DNA from: UBA5069 sp963773745
Lineage (GTDB): Bacteria > Chloroflexota > Anaerolineae > Caldilineales > Caldilineaceae
Length of the DNA stretch: 64,000 bases
Direction of reading: 5' to 3'
NCBI GenBank assembly: GCA_963773745.1
Contig: CAVZCL010000005.1
Location: 744,001 to 808,000 of the forward strand
Under the pieces are notes generated by a model. It ran no database searches and was not told the DNA's origin. It saw only the letters and a program-made list of their open reading frames with translations. Position numbers and translations under genes: made by a program. This document shows, piece by piece, positions 54,971 to 64,000 of the stretch. Each line of letters opens with the position of its first letter. Position 1 is the first letter of the stretch.

Positions 54971-56626
54971 TTAGCCCTCATCCAGCGTGGTGTCAAGCGG
55001 CGGCTCGAGCATGATGGGATCAATATGGTAGCGTCCAACGTGCACGCCGTGAAAGTCGGCGGCTTCGAGCAATGTGGCATTCCGGGCAAGCCACGCATCC
55101 ATGAGGCCGCGCCTGTCCCACATGGTGGCCTCGCTGCGCATGACCCAAATTTCGGCGTCGGCGCTGGTAAGCGTGCGCATCTGCAGGTCGGCATCCGCGG
55201 CTGCGCCGGCATCATCAGTTTCCCCGTTGGTCCAGGGGCCTCCAGCCCAGCGGCCAAGGCGTGCGTCGCTGCCGGCAAAGGGCGACGGGCCTTGATCGCC
55301 GCTGTAGTAGCGGTAGGCAAATTCCTGGTGGGGAATCTGCAGCAGCAGCAGCGTATCGGGCGAGCGCCGCGCTGCAACGTAGTGCACCGCCCCGCGTAAA
55401 TCATACTTGATCGTCGTCCGAATTTGCTGAAAATCGGCGTAGAGCCAGACGCCGACAATCGCTCCGGCCAGGAGCAACGCCGCCGTGGCGCCGGCGCGCC
55501 CCAGATTGCTGCGCACCGTCTGCACCCCCAGCGCAATCAGTATGAGCGTTGCCGGCAGCGTCCAGGCGACATAGCGGTCGGTGAAGACGGGCTGGCGCAG
55601 GCTCAACAGCCAGATGCCGAGGATGGGCGCCACCAGCCAGGCGACAATGAGTCCGTAGCGTTGCAGCGGCGCAATCGGGTTGGCGGACAACGTGGCAGCG
55701 CTCGGCGCTGCGGCGTGGAGTTCGCTCCAGCCCAGGCCAAGCCCCAGCGCGGCCGCAAAGAAGATGGGCGTGAGCAACCAGATGGGATCGCCCGGCATGA
55801 AGCCGCGCGCTTGATTGAGAAAGATTGTCTTGACCATCTCGCCCAGCGGCGTAAAGGTGAAGCCAGTCACCTGCGTGGCGGCGCGCAGCATGGCCCATTG
55901 CCAGATCAGCAGCGGCAGATAGGGCAGCGTGAGCGCCGCCAGCGCCAGCCCGTAACCGCGCCAGCGTTGGCGTGCGGCGGGGAAGGCAATCCCAAACCAG
56001 AGCATGTGCAGCGGAATCAGCAAGACTGCAAGCAGGTGGAAGTACATGGCGAGCGTCATGCAGAGGGTGTAGGCAATCCACGCGCGCGCGCCGCCATCCT
56101 CAACGCCGCGCAGCCATGCCCATGTAGCGGCCAGCGCCAGCAGCATGACAATCGCGTACATTTTACCCTCCTGGCTATACCAGAGGGCATAGGGGTTAAT
56201 GGCGAGGAGCAGCGCGGCCAGCCCGGCCACGGCGGCAGGCACGCCGCGCGCCAGCTTGCGCGCCACCTGCCAGAGCAGCGCCACCGAGGCGACGCCCGCC
56301 AGCGCCGAGGGGAAGCGCAGCGCAAACTCGCTGCTGCCCGCTACCTGCAGCCACGGGCGCAGTGTGAGAAAGTAGAGCGGGCCGTTCTGCGCCATTGCGG
56401 TGAACATGGAAAGGGTCTGCTCAAGGGGGCGCAGCGCCATGTAGATGGCGTCCACCTCGTCGCGCCAGAGGCTTTGGCGCGCAAGCGTGCTCACCCGCAG
56501 TGCAAACGCACCAAGGCTGAGCAGGATCAGCAGCAGGCGCGGCTGTGCGGCGGCGCGAACTGGCAGTGTGTGTGTGTGCGCGGCGTGCGTGTCGAGCACC
56601 AGAGTTTGGGAGGGTGTTTGCCGCAT
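54971..56626 (-). CDS. ArnT/PMT-like membrane glycosyltransferase
   Basis: 551 residues with about eleven hydrophobic helices. After a short N-terminus, LARQSLWRDEVDAIYMAL carries the catalytic acidic pair seen in lipid-linked sugar transferases of the PMT_2 type, and INPYALWYSQEGKMYAIVMLL follows, also typical. The C-terminal ~150 residues are soluble and outside the membrane. It probably transfers a sugar from a polyprenyl carrier to an exported protein or lipid. The adjacent Thr/Pro-rich surface protein gene, four bases upstream, would be a plausible substrate. Confidence 0.83.
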   Translation of the reverse strand: MRQTPSQTLVLDTHAAHTHTLPVRAAAQPRLLLILLSLGAFALRVSTLARQSLWRDEVDAIYMALRPLEQTLSMFTAMAQNGPLYFLTLRPWLQVAGSSEFALRFPSALAGVASVALLWQVARKLARGVPAAVAGLAALLLAINPYALWYSQEGKMYAIVMLLALAATWAWLRGVEDGGARAWIAYTLCMTLAMYFHLLAVLLIPLHMLWFGIAFPAARQRWRGYGLALAALTLPYLPLLIWQWAMLRAATQVTGFTFTPLGEMVKTIFLNQARGFMPGDPIWLLTPIFFAAALGLGLGWSELHAAAPSAATLSANPIAPLQRYGLIVAWLVAPILGIWLLSLRQPVFTDRYVAWTLPATLILIALGVQTVRSNLGRAGATAALLLAGAIVGVWLYADFQQIRTTIKYDLRGAVHYVAARRSPDTLLLLQIPHQEFAYRYYSGDQGPSPFAGSDARLGRWAGGPWTNGETDDAGAAADADLQMRTLTSADAEIWVMRSEATMWDRRGLMDAWLARNATLLEAADFHGVHVGRYHIDPIMLEPPLDTTLDEG

Positions 56627-56629
56627 AGG

Positions 56630-58653
56630 TCAGGGCAGCGAGGTAGGCCAGCGGTCCTCGGTGGCGCCGGGTGTGCGTGGCGGTGCGGCAAAGTCGGGGT
56701 CATCTTCGCCCGTGTCGTGCAGGTCATAGGGGCGGCGGCTGTTGCGCAGGAAGCCCAGCGCAAGCAGGGTGGCCAGCACGCCAAAGAAGATGACAGCGCC
56801 TGTGGTGACGAAGAGAATGCCCGCGGCGGCCATGGTTGAGTTGAGCACATTGGCAAAAACCGTGCCAAAGCCGGGCGGTGGCCCGGGCTGTACAAGGACA
56901 ACGGGGCGCTGCGTGGCCGTTGGCGTGGCCGTGGGTGAGGGCGTTTGCGTGGGCAGTGGCGTGCGTGTGGGCTCGAGTGTTGGCGTTTCGGTGAAGGGCG
57001 GCGTTGGGGTTTCAGTGTCAATGAGAGGCAGCCCACCCTGAAGCTCGGGATTGTTGGGGTCGATGAAGGGGGTGGGCAGGTTGGAATCAAAGGGGGGCGC
57101 AGCGAAGGGATCGCCCTGCGCCAGCGCCGTCGCCTGCAAATCAACGGCAGCGGGGTCCGCCTGGCCGGTCAGCTGGTCGGGCCTTGGGGTGGGCGTTTGC
57201 AAATTGGAGAGCTCAAAGCTGCGTGTCCACGTGGGCGTGGGCGGCGGCGGCGTGTCAATCGGCGTCCATGTGGGAATGGGCGTCCACGTGGGCGCAACCG
57301 GAAAAGGTGTCCACGTTGGGAATGGCGTTATTGTCGGAAAGGGTGTTGCCGTCGGGAAGGGCGTCCACGTCGGGGTGGAGGCAAGCACACTGACCGCCGG
57401 CGCCGACGCGATTGACCGGAAATTGCCGGCCGTGGATGTTACCACGAAGGTGGTGTTCACATTGGTTGTGATCACCTCAGGGCCCAAAATGGGCGGCAGC
57501 CCCTGCGCGGCGATATCGCCCGACGTGATGACGAGCGTCGTTTCAGGCGGCAGCACTTTCTCGAACGTGACAGGCGCACGACCCGTTCGGCCGATGAGAT
57601 GGCTGGTGAGCGTGGTGTTGCCCGTGTTGTTAAGGCGCAGACAGAAGTGAATGGTGGTGTTGGTGACGACGCTAATGCTCGCGGCGCCGGCGCACTCGGC
57701 GCGGTCGTTGGGCGCGGCCGTGAGCACGGTGGTGGTGGTGCCAATGTTGACGGTGGCGCTGCTGGTGGCCTCGGCCGTAGCGAAATCGAATGTGTCATCC
57801 GTGGCCGATTTTACGGTGACCTCGGAGGTGAGCGGCCCGGCAGTGCCCGTGCTGAATTTGAAGGCGGGCTTCCTCGTTTCGTCCTCGACGAGCTCATAGG
57901 TAAGCTGCACGGAACGTCCGGCGCAAGCGTTGGCACTAAAGACGATATGGCGTGGCCTGCGTCCCCACCGTGACGGTTAGGGAGTCTGCGTCAGCGTCAC
58001 ATCACCGGTATTTGTCAGCGTCAGGCAGCGATAGACGTTGGCATTGGCAGGCACGGTGATCGTTGTGTCGTCGGAGCATGCGCTGGACGAGGTGCTCAGC
58101 GTTTGGCGCACGGTGACAGCGGGATTGATCACCTTGACGTGACGACCGCTGCCTTGCACTTGCTCAGGACCGGTTCCGCCGGCGTTGGCGGCGACGGTCG
58201 CCCACGCGAACGACCGTCATTCGCCGGCGTGAACGCCTCCATGTAGCATGGCGCACTGATTGCATCCTGGCGCAATGTTCTGCGTAAACTGCTCACTAGC
58301 CAGATTCGCATTGGTGCCCACATCAGTCCTCGGAGATGGTCGGCTCGTCAATGTAATGCGGATACGCTGCTATTGAGTGGCAGCTGTTCAGGAACGTGTA
58401 GCAGGTGTCCACAGGGTCGCCCTTGATATTGTCACACTGTCAGGTTGGCACGCTGCATACTTTGCGAACAGTTCCAACCGTCAAGGTGCACAGGCAATGT
58501 TGCCTGCGCCGTCTCCTGCTCCACGGGCGCGGGTGACTGCGCCGCCTGCACGGGGCGCGGCGCAAGGGCAAGCGCCACTGCGCCCGCCAGCAGCAGCGGC
58601 AGCAGGAGCCGCCAGCGGCACATGCAAACGGCGTAAACGATTGCCAGGTGCAT
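56630..58653 (-). pseudogene. surface protein with WTPxPT linker, multiple frameshifts
   Basis: Read on the minus strand, the gene begins with a signal peptide (CRWRLLLPLLLAGAVALALAPRPVQA), then Cys-rich sequence in changing frames: NIKGDPVDTCYTFLNSCHSI, DVGTNANLASEQFTQNIAPG, QGSGRHVKVINPAVTVRQTL and YRCLTLTNTGDVTLTQTP. From 57910 the frame is open for 426 residues. It includes two beta-sandwich-like repeats (CLRLNNTGNTTLTSHLI), the WTPFPTATPFPTITPFPTWT linker, and a C-terminal helix (AGILFVTTGAVIFFGVLATLL) with a short charged tail. At least four or five frame changes lie between 57910 and 58450. Either local error density is high or the N-terminal part is decaying. Function unknown; anchored surface protein. 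Confidence 0.72.
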
Positions 58654-58672
58654 AAGCGTTCATACCATCATT

Positions 58673-59602
58673 CTAACCGGCGTGCAGCGAAACGTCACCT
58701 GAATGGACTCTGTGGCGCACGCCTGCGCCATCCTCAACAATCAGCGCGCCAATGCCCACACGCTCTTCCACAACGTCAACCGCCGTGCCGTGGAGCGTTG
58801 TACCGTCGGCGTGGTGCACTGTAACGGGCCGCCCAAGCGTCCAGGAGACATCGCGCCATGCACCAACAATGATCTGTTCGGCGCTGCGCCGGCCCTTCTT
58901 GAACTGCGAATCCAGCGCAGTGAAGAATTCGGCCCAAAGGTCAAGAAGAAGCGCCGTTCGGTCCACCACAATGCCGCTTGCCAGCCACAGACTGGTGGGC
59001 GGCGGGGCGGGCGGCTCTACCTGCGGAAGCTCTGCGGCGCTTTGCAAGACATTGATGCCGAAGCCGATGACTGCGTGGCCGGCCAGCCCCTGCTGTTCAA
59101 CGGTTGATTCGACAAGCACGCCCGCCACTTTGCGCTCGACACCATCCGCCGCGCGCAGAAGGATGTCATTGGGCCACTTGATGCCCACTTCAACGCCCGG
59201 CAGGGCCAATTTGGCCAGCGCACTCTGCACCGCCAATCCCGCAATGAGTGGAAGCATGCTGTGGTTGCACATGAGATGGCTCTGCTTGAGGATGAGGCTC
59301 ACGAGCAGGCTGGTGCCGAATGGGGCCTCCCACGTACGCCCCAGCCTGCCACGACCAGCGCTCTGGGCATCGGCCAATACCATGGAGCCGCTGCCGAATT
59401 CGCTGCGTACGCCCAGGTTGCACGCCACGCGCATGGTGCTGTCCACTTCAGGGTAGTAATCAACCGAAGCGCGACCGCCACCAAGCCAGGCGGCAATACG
59501 CGGCAAATCGAGCGTAGTGCGCTGCTGCATGTTGGGCTGCATTGCAGGCTGTGATGCTGGCTGCGGTGCAGGCTGTGATGCTGGGAACGGGGCTGGCGGC
59601 AT
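58673..59602 (-). CDS. birA: biotin-[acetyl-CoA-carboxylase] ligase
   Basis: 309 residues from ATG 59602; a Pro/Ala/Gln-rich segment (SQPAPQPASQPAMQPN) of ~25 residues precedes the domain. Catalytic features: VDSTMRVA, ADAQSAGRGRLGRTWEAPFG (biotinyl-AMP loop GRGRLGR), GIKWPNDILL and VAGVLVES. The C-terminal SH3-like domain is present (VTVHHADGTTLHGTAVDVV). There is no N-terminal HTH, so it is a ligase without repressor function. Its target is the biotin carrier of acyl-CoA carboxylase; the carboxyltransferase of such an enzyme is at 61687. Confidence 0.92.
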   Translation of the reverse strand: MPPAPFPASQPAPQPASQPAMQPNMQQRTTLDLPRIAAWLGGGRASVDYYPEVDSTMRVACNLGVRSEFGSGSMVLADAQSAGRGRLGRTWEAPFGTSLLVSLILKQSHLMCNHSMLPLIAGLAVQSALAKLALPGVEVGIKWPNDILLRAADGVERKVAGVLVESTVEQQGLAGHAVIGFGINVLQSAAELPQVEPPAPPPTSLWLASGIVVDRTALLLDLWAEFFTALDSQFKKGRRSAEQIIVGAWRDVSWTLGRPVTVHHADGTTLHGTAVDVVEERVGIGALIVEDGAGVRHRVHSGDVSLHAG

Positions 59603-59780
59603 GGGAGCGCATCCGGTGAATTGGGTGGGGATTGCCAACGGTGAGGTGGCAGTGCGGGCGGCAGTGTGGTGAAGCAAATCTGCACTGGAGAGCGTACCGG
59701 AGGTTGTGTAAATGGTCAAGTGAATGGTATCGTAGCAGGGTTGCCGCAGCACACGCCTGTGTGCTTGCGCCGGTGACAGT

Positions 59781-60491
59781 GTGCAAAAAAGAGGCGCCGC
59801 TTTGAGTCGCAGCGTGTTTGGCCCGCCTCCTCCGGAGAAGCCGCAGAAGAGCCCCCTCGGCAATCAACCGTACGACGATGCCGACGACGCAGGGCGCGGC
59901 GAAGTGCCGCCGTCGCCGTACGCACCGCTGCCGAGTGCCCCTTCTCCGAGCACACCCGCGCCGCGCCCCAACCCGCTCACCAATCCTCAGCCTGCGCCGC
60001 CGGCTATGCCGCCGAGGCAGGTAACGCAATCGGGTCAGCCCATGCAAGCGCGCCATGGCGTGGCGGCGCGTCCGGCTATGCCGCCGCCACCACCACCGCT
60101 ACCCCCACCGCTCGGGCGGCCGCCCATGTCCGGCAGCTTTGCCGAACGCGACGAGGCGCTGGCCGCATATATCGCCGAGGACGAGCACAGCGGGCCATCG
60201 CTGCCCATCATCCTGCTCAGCGCCGCCTTTGGTGTGGCTGCGGGCGTTATCACCGGCTACGTGGCCTACAGCGTCGCGCTGCTGCGGCTGGAGGTGAGCG
60301 TGGCGCTGGCGGTTATGGCGCTCTGCTTTGCCGTGGGGGGCACGGGTGCGCTGCTGAGCGCCGCCACCGGTTCGCGCGCAACGCTGCCCACAATTGGCCT
60401 CAGCTGCGCGGTGATTGCCGTGGCCTTCCTCATGTTTGGTCTATGCATGCTCGTGGGCGCGCTGGTTGCCACGTTGATGATTACGTTGTGA
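59781..60491 (+). CDS. proline-rich membrane protein, unrecognised
   Basis: 236 residues from GTG 59781. The N-terminal ~115 residues are very rich in Pro (PPPPPPLPPPLGRPP) and have no helix, followed by an acidic stretch (ERDEALAAYIAEDEHSG). Then come four hydrophobic segments (IILLSAAFGVAAGVITGYVAYSVAL, VALAVMALCFAVGGTGALL and two more). No known family was recognised. It is divergent from birA with 178 bases between. Confidence 0.6.
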   Translation: MQKRGAALSRSVFGPPPPEKPQKSPLGNQPYDDADDAGRGEVPPSPYAPLPSAPSPSTPAPRPNPLTNPQPAPPAMPPRQVTQSGQPMQARHGVAARPAMPPPPPPLPPPLGRPPMSGSFAERDEALAAYIAEDEHSGPSLPIILLSAAFGVAAGVITGYVAYSVALLRLEVSVALAVMALCFAVGGTGALLSAATGSRATLPTIGLSCAVIAVAFLMFGLCMLVGALVATLMITL

Positions 60492-60538
60492 ATTGTGAGA
60501 TCGGCAGCTGAAGGTGCGTCTCCGAAGTCTGCGGCGTC

Positions 60539-60618
60539 GTTCGTAGCAGCTGCTTCGCTGCCGTTGTCGACGCCGCGACGATTACGTGAGGACCGCAGCT
60601 GAAGCAGCCGCTACGAAC
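60539..60618. repeat. dispersed repeat ending GCAGCTGAAGCAGCCGCTAC
   Basis: Third copy (see 11391-11453 and 52921-52985). Here both ends carry the motif in inverted form (TTCGTAGCAGCTGCTTC ... GAAGCAGCCGCTACGAA). Confidence 0.75.
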
Positions 60619-60645
60619 GACGCCGCAGACCAGGGGGAAGCAGGT

Positions 60646-61536
60646 ATGCACATGCCACGCACAAGCGAGAAGGCAACGCTGATCGCACGGGTGCAGGGCG
60701 TGGTCGCGTTGCCGCAGGTGCTTGTGCTGATTCTGGCGCTGGATGCGCTGGGCTACTTTGCGGGCGTTACGGGCTGGTATGGCCCTGTGCTGCGCCGGCT
60801 CGATACGCCTGTATGGGCATGGCCCTTCATCCCCGATTGCCCGCTCTTTGGGCTGCTGGGCGGGCTGGCGCTGCTGATGGTGGTGGCGCAGAAGTGGCCG
60901 GCGGCGTATCAGCGCCGGGCGCAGCAGTGGCTTGTGGGGGGCGGTGCAGCGGCGCTGCTGCTGGCGCTGGCCTATGGCGCGGCGTGGCTTCCGGGCGATG
61001 CCGAAAGCCTGCGGCTGATGGCGGCGCTCTATGGGCTGCTTGGCGCCTCGCTGCTTCTCTTTGGGGTGGGCTTCCTGCGCCGCCCCAACTGGCTGCTCTG
61101 TATTGTGGCCGCAGGGCAAATCAAGTACGGCATCTGGACGATCACCGTGTGGATGCTCTTCTGGCGCAACACCGCGGCGCTCTACGGATCGCCCCTCTTC
61201 ACCGCCGAGGGCATCCTCATGACCGTTGCACATGTGGGGCTGGCAGCGCAGGGGATTCTCCTGCTCACCTGGTTTCGCCCTCTACGCAGCGGCGCACTGG
61301 CAGCGCTGACCTGGTTTGTCCTCAGCGATGTGGTGGATTACGGGCCGGTGGCGTGGGGGCTGGGCTGGCACCCGGACGTCCCGCCCATCCTGCCGCTGCA
61401 CTTGATTCGCAACAGCACGATCATTGTGACATGGGTGCTGGGGCTGGGGATGTTTGCTGCAGCAGCGCGGCCCGGCCTGCGCCAGCCTGCCGCTGTGGCA
61501 GGGCGACCTTTGAATTCGTCAACCAGCGCCGATTAG
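60646..61536 (+). CDS. DUF1405 membrane protein
   Basis: 296 residues from ATG 60646 (MHMPRTSEKATLIARVQG), with GGGGGA upstream. About seven helices. The DUF1405 pattern is visible: LDALGYFAGVTGWYGP, DTPVWAWPFIPDCPLFGLLGGLALL and QIKYGIWTITVWMLFW. Function unknown; conserved in Bacillus (YpjA) and others. Confidence 0.84.
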   Translation: MHMPRTSEKATLIARVQGVVALPQVLVLILALDALGYFAGVTGWYGPVLRRLDTPVWAWPFIPDCPLFGLLGGLALLMVVAQKWPAAYQRRAQQWLVGGGAAALLLALAYGAAWLPGDAESLRLMAALYGLLGASLLLFGVGFLRRPNWLLCIVAAGQIKYGIWTITVWMLFWRNTAALYGSPLFTAEGILMTVAHVGLAAQGILLLTWFRPLRSGALAALTWFVLSDVVDYGPVAWGLGWHPDVPPILPLHLIRNSTIIVTWVLGLGMFAAAARPGLRQPAAVAGRPLNSSTSAD

Positions 61537-61686
61537 GCAGTGGCGGTAGCGCTCGTTTGTGGTAGAGTGCGGCGCAGCAGGTGCGCTTGCCGGCAGGTTG
61601 GCTGGGCCGGTTGAGTCCCACTCTACCGCCCTGCGGTATTGCGCATTGCGACCAGATTCCCCAACAAGGAAAGAAGGCACCCTCCC

Positions 61687-63246
61687 GTGGAGAGCGAATC
61701 GATCGACCCCCGCATTGCTGAGTTGCGCATGCGCAAGAACGCTGCCAAGCAAGGCGGCGGCGCCGAAAAGCTGGCCAAACAGCACGCCCGCGGCCGCATG
61801 TCGGCGCGCGAGCGGCTCGAGTTGCTGCTCGACAAGGGCAGCTTCCGCGAAATGGACATCTTCGTCACTCACAATTCCAACGACTTCGGCCTCGCCGAGC
61901 AGCGCATCCCCGGCGATGGCGTGGTGACGGGCTACGGCACAATTGACGGCCGCCTTGTCTACGTCTATTCACAGGATTTCACGGTCTTTGGCGGCAGCGT
62001 GAGCCGCACGCACGCCATGAAGATCTGCAAGGTAATGGATGCGGCCATGGCCAATGGCGCGCCCATGATTGGCCTCAATGACTCGGGCGGCGCACGCATC
62101 CAGGAGGGGGTCCACAGCCTGGCCGGCTACGCGGAGATCTTCTACCGCAACGTGCTGGCCTCGGGTGTCATCCCGCAGATTAGCGTGATTATGGGGCCGT
62201 GCGCGGGCGGGGCCGTCTATAGCCCGGCCATCACCGACTTTGTGATCATGGTCAAGAACACGAGCCACATGTTTGTCACGGGGCCGGATGTCATCAAGAC
62301 TGTGACCCACGAGGATGTGACCTTCGAGGAGCTGGGCGGGGCGATTGTGCATGCCAGCAAATCGGGCGTGGCTCACTTTGCCGCCGAGAGCGAGGAGGAT
62401 GCGCTCTTCCTGGTGCAAAACCTTGTCAGCTACCTGCCCGGCAACAACATGGAAGATGCGCCGACGGTGGCGCCCAAGGATGACCCGCTGCGCGAGGCGC
62501 ATGATCTGGATACGATTGTGCCCGACAACCCCAACAAGCCCTATGACATGAAGGTAGTCATCCGCGACATTGTGGATGAGGGGCAATGGTTGGAGGTGCA
62601 CGAGTACTTTGCCCAGAATCTGCTTGTGGGCTTTGCGCGCCTTGGCGGCCATGTGGTGGGCCTTGTGGCACAGCAGCCGCAGGTGCTGGCAGGCGTGCTG
62701 GACACGGAGGCGAGCCAGAAGGGCGCGCGCTTTATTCGCTTCTGCGACGCCTTCAACATTCCGCTGATTGTGCTGGAGGATGTGCCCGGCTTCATGCCCG
62801 GCCTTAACCAGGAGCACGGCGGCATTATCCGCCACGGGGCAAAGCTGCTCTACGCCTTCTGCGAGGCCACGGTGCCCAAGCTCACAGTGATTGTGCGCAA
62901 GGCGTACGGCGGCGCTTACTGTGTAATGAACCCGCGCCACATTGGGGCCGATATGGTGCTGGCGTGGCCCAGCGCCGAGATTGCCGTCATGGGGCCGGAG
63001 GGCGCGGTGAGCATCATCTTTCGGCGCGAACTGGCTGAGGCCGCAGACCCGGTGGCGCGCAAGGCCGAACTTGTGGCAGACTACCGCGCACGCTTTGCAA
63101 ACCCCTATGTGGCGGCATCGGCGGGTTATATAGACAACGTGATTGAGCCGCACGAGACGCGCACACGCCTGATCAATGCGCTGGAGATGTTGCGCAACAA
63201 ACAGCGCTCCATTCCGCCCAAGAAGCATGGCAATATACCGCTGTGA
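61687..63246 (+). CDS. acyl-CoA carboxylase, carboxyltransferase beta subunit (PccB-like)
   Basis: 519 residues from GTG 61687, preceded by AAGAAGG; the upstream in-frame TTG at 61639 lacks a site. Typical crotonase-fold carboxyltransferase: GGGAEKLAKQHARGRMSARERLELLLD, then GSVSRTHAMKICKVMDAA, GLNDSGGARIQEGVHSL, MGPCAGGAVYSPAITDF and, in the second half, LVGFARLGGHVVGLVAQQP, EDVPGFMPGLNQEHGGIIRHGAK, RKAYGGAYCVMN and AVMGPEGAVSIIF. It moves CO2 from carboxybiotin to propionyl- or acetyl-CoA. The biotin-carrying alpha subunit is not in the window. The presence of birA 2 kb away fits. Confidence 0.94.
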   Translation: MESESIDPRIAELRMRKNAAKQGGGAEKLAKQHARGRMSARERLELLLDKGSFREMDIFVTHNSNDFGLAEQRIPGDGVVTGYGTIDGRLVYVYSQDFTVFGGSVSRTHAMKICKVMDAAMANGAPMIGLNDSGGARIQEGVHSLAGYAEIFYRNVLASGVIPQISVIMGPCAGGAVYSPAITDFVIMVKNTSHMFVTGPDVIKTVTHEDVTFEELGGAIVHASKSGVAHFAAESEEDALFLVQNLVSYLPGNNMEDAPTVAPKDDPLREAHDLDTIVPDNPNKPYDMKVVIRDIVDEGQWLEVHEYFAQNLLVGFARLGGHVVGLVAQQPQVLAGVLDTEASQKGARFIRFCDAFNIPLIVLEDVPGFMPGLNQEHGGIIRHGAKLLYAFCEATVPKLTVIVRKAYGGAYCVMNPRHIGADMVLAWPSAEIAVMGPEGAVSIIFRRELAEAADPVARKAELVADYRARFANPYVAASAGYIDNVIEPHETRTRLINALEMLRNKQRSIPPKKHGNIPL

Positions 63247-63269
63247 TGAGCAATCGCTCAAAGACAAAT

Positions 63270-63340
63270 GGTAAATGGCAAATGGTAATTGGTAAGCGGC
63301 CGCATGCGATTGCCACTTACCACTTATCACTTACCAATGA
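63270..63340. repeat. imperfect palindrome of AATGGTAATTGGTAAG type
   Basis: Left AAATGGTAATTGGTAAGCGG and right CCACTTACCACTTATCACTT(ACCAA) are partly complementary. Same phrase family as 51805-51878. Confidence 0.55.
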
Positions 63341-63379
63341 CACTTCATCCCGCAGCCTTGCAACCCAGAACCGCACCCC

Positions 63380-63962
63380 ATGCCCCTTGACGAGATTGAA
63401 TTTGAACTGAGCGCTGAACAATATGCCGCCATGGGCTACCCCGGGCTGCGGCAGGGGCAGCCGCTGACGGTGTTGCTCGACGGCGGGCTGCTGTTGCCTG
63501 AGGCCGGCGCGCTGACCTGGTACAGCGTGCAGAAGGAGCCGCTGCCCGCGCGCTTTGGTGCGCACCGGGCCGGCGCAATATGCCTTCTGCGGTCAAATTC
63601 GAGACGCGCAGCTTGAGAAGCAGGGCGACATTCAGCGCGGCGTGCTGCTGGTGGATTGCGGCATTGCGCCGCTGCGTGTGACTTGCCTGGCGCAGGCCGA
63701 CGGCATGCTCCCCTGGGGCACCTGGGAGACGCGCACCATAAGCGGCCATGCGCTGCTCGAGGGCGTGGCCGAGGATTCCTTTGCGGCAGGCATCGGCGAG
63801 ATGGTGGGGGCGACCATCTGGCACTTTCGCCGGCTGATGCTGACGCCGGGTGACCCTCACTTCGGCAGCTTTCACGAGACGGACGCGCTGCTGCCCCAGC
63901 CCTTTGTCTATGACAGGCTCTTTGTAACTGCACGCTTGCACCGCGCCCGCATTAGCGGTTGA
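63380..63962 (+). CDS. unrecognised cytoplasmic protein, with a frameshift
   Basis: About 193 residues. The ATG at 63380 (MPLDEIEFELSAEQYAAMGYPG) is the plausible start. Near 63558 one base is missing; LVRTGPAQYAFCGQIRDAQLEKQGDI then continues the second frame to the stop. No signal, membrane segment or catalytic motif was recognised. Conserved-looking elements: LVDCGIAPLRVTCLAQADG and GHALLEGVAEDSF. Function unknown. Confidence 0.5.
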
Positions 63963-64000
63963 GGCCGGAGCGCACACTCCCCCAGCAGAGGCAACGCTCA

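Noticed and set aside
61969..63330. 453-codon minus-strand frame over the carboxyltransferase gene
   Set aside because: Antisense shadow of a highly conserved gene; no recognisable domain.

Overview
The window is high-GC bacterial DNA that looks like a member of the Chloroflexota (Anaerolineae or Caldilineae type, possibly from a metagenome). This is inferred from style: exported proteins with Thr/Pro linkers (PTATPT, WTPxPT), several predicted lipoproteins with PQQ-type propellers or Ig-like repeats, and gene families typical of that phylum. There is no rRNA or marker set here to prove it.

Layout. 0-4.2 kb: a beta-oxidation pair (3-hydroxyacyl-CoA dehydrogenase/enoyl-CoA hydratase, cut by the window edge, and a thiolase), separated by a decayed IS3-family element and a GxxExxY gene. 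5-11 kb: a membrane spermidine-synthase-like protein, a GNAT acetyltransferase and a heterodimeric ABC exporter. 11.5-18.3 kb: an NAD-linked formate dehydrogenase set (molybdopterin subunit, 2Fe-2S/4Fe-4S electron-transfer subunit, NuoE-NuoF fusion), with a P19-like metal-binding protein and a DMT-family permease placed between. 18.7-25.7 kb: three large exported proteins (amino-acid-binding lipoprotein fused to NBR1-like and Ig-like domains; PQQ propeller with OB-fold-like tail; CBM9-like plus DNRLRE-like protein). 25.7-30.6 kb: housekeeping genes (Cof-type HAD phosphatase, prmC, prfA, phosphoribosyltransferase, zinc-ribbon/cold-shock protein, tRNA-Cys). 31-42.8 kb: a cell-envelope block with two tandem lipoprotein-type class A penicillin-binding proteins, a repeat-containing exported protein and a LysM-fasciclin protein. 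42.9-64 kb: DinG-type helicase, two peptide-type ABC permeases of which one carries a C-terminal propeller, proline dehydrogenase, Nudix, HAD, DUF1361, metallo-beta-lactamase, patatin, a mannosyltransferase-like membrane enzyme, a heavily frameshifted surface protein, BirA, two membrane proteins, the carboxyltransferase subunit of an acyl-CoA carboxylase, and an unrecognised gene.

Two features run through the whole window. First, intergenic spaces often hold long, near-perfect palindromes built from a few recurring sequence phrases, commonly between convergent genes. Second, about a dozen otherwise well-preserved genes are broken by single-base indels, often in G or GC runs. That pattern suggests uncorrected sequencing or assembly errors rather than real gene loss, so frameshifted genes are annotated here across their full span.
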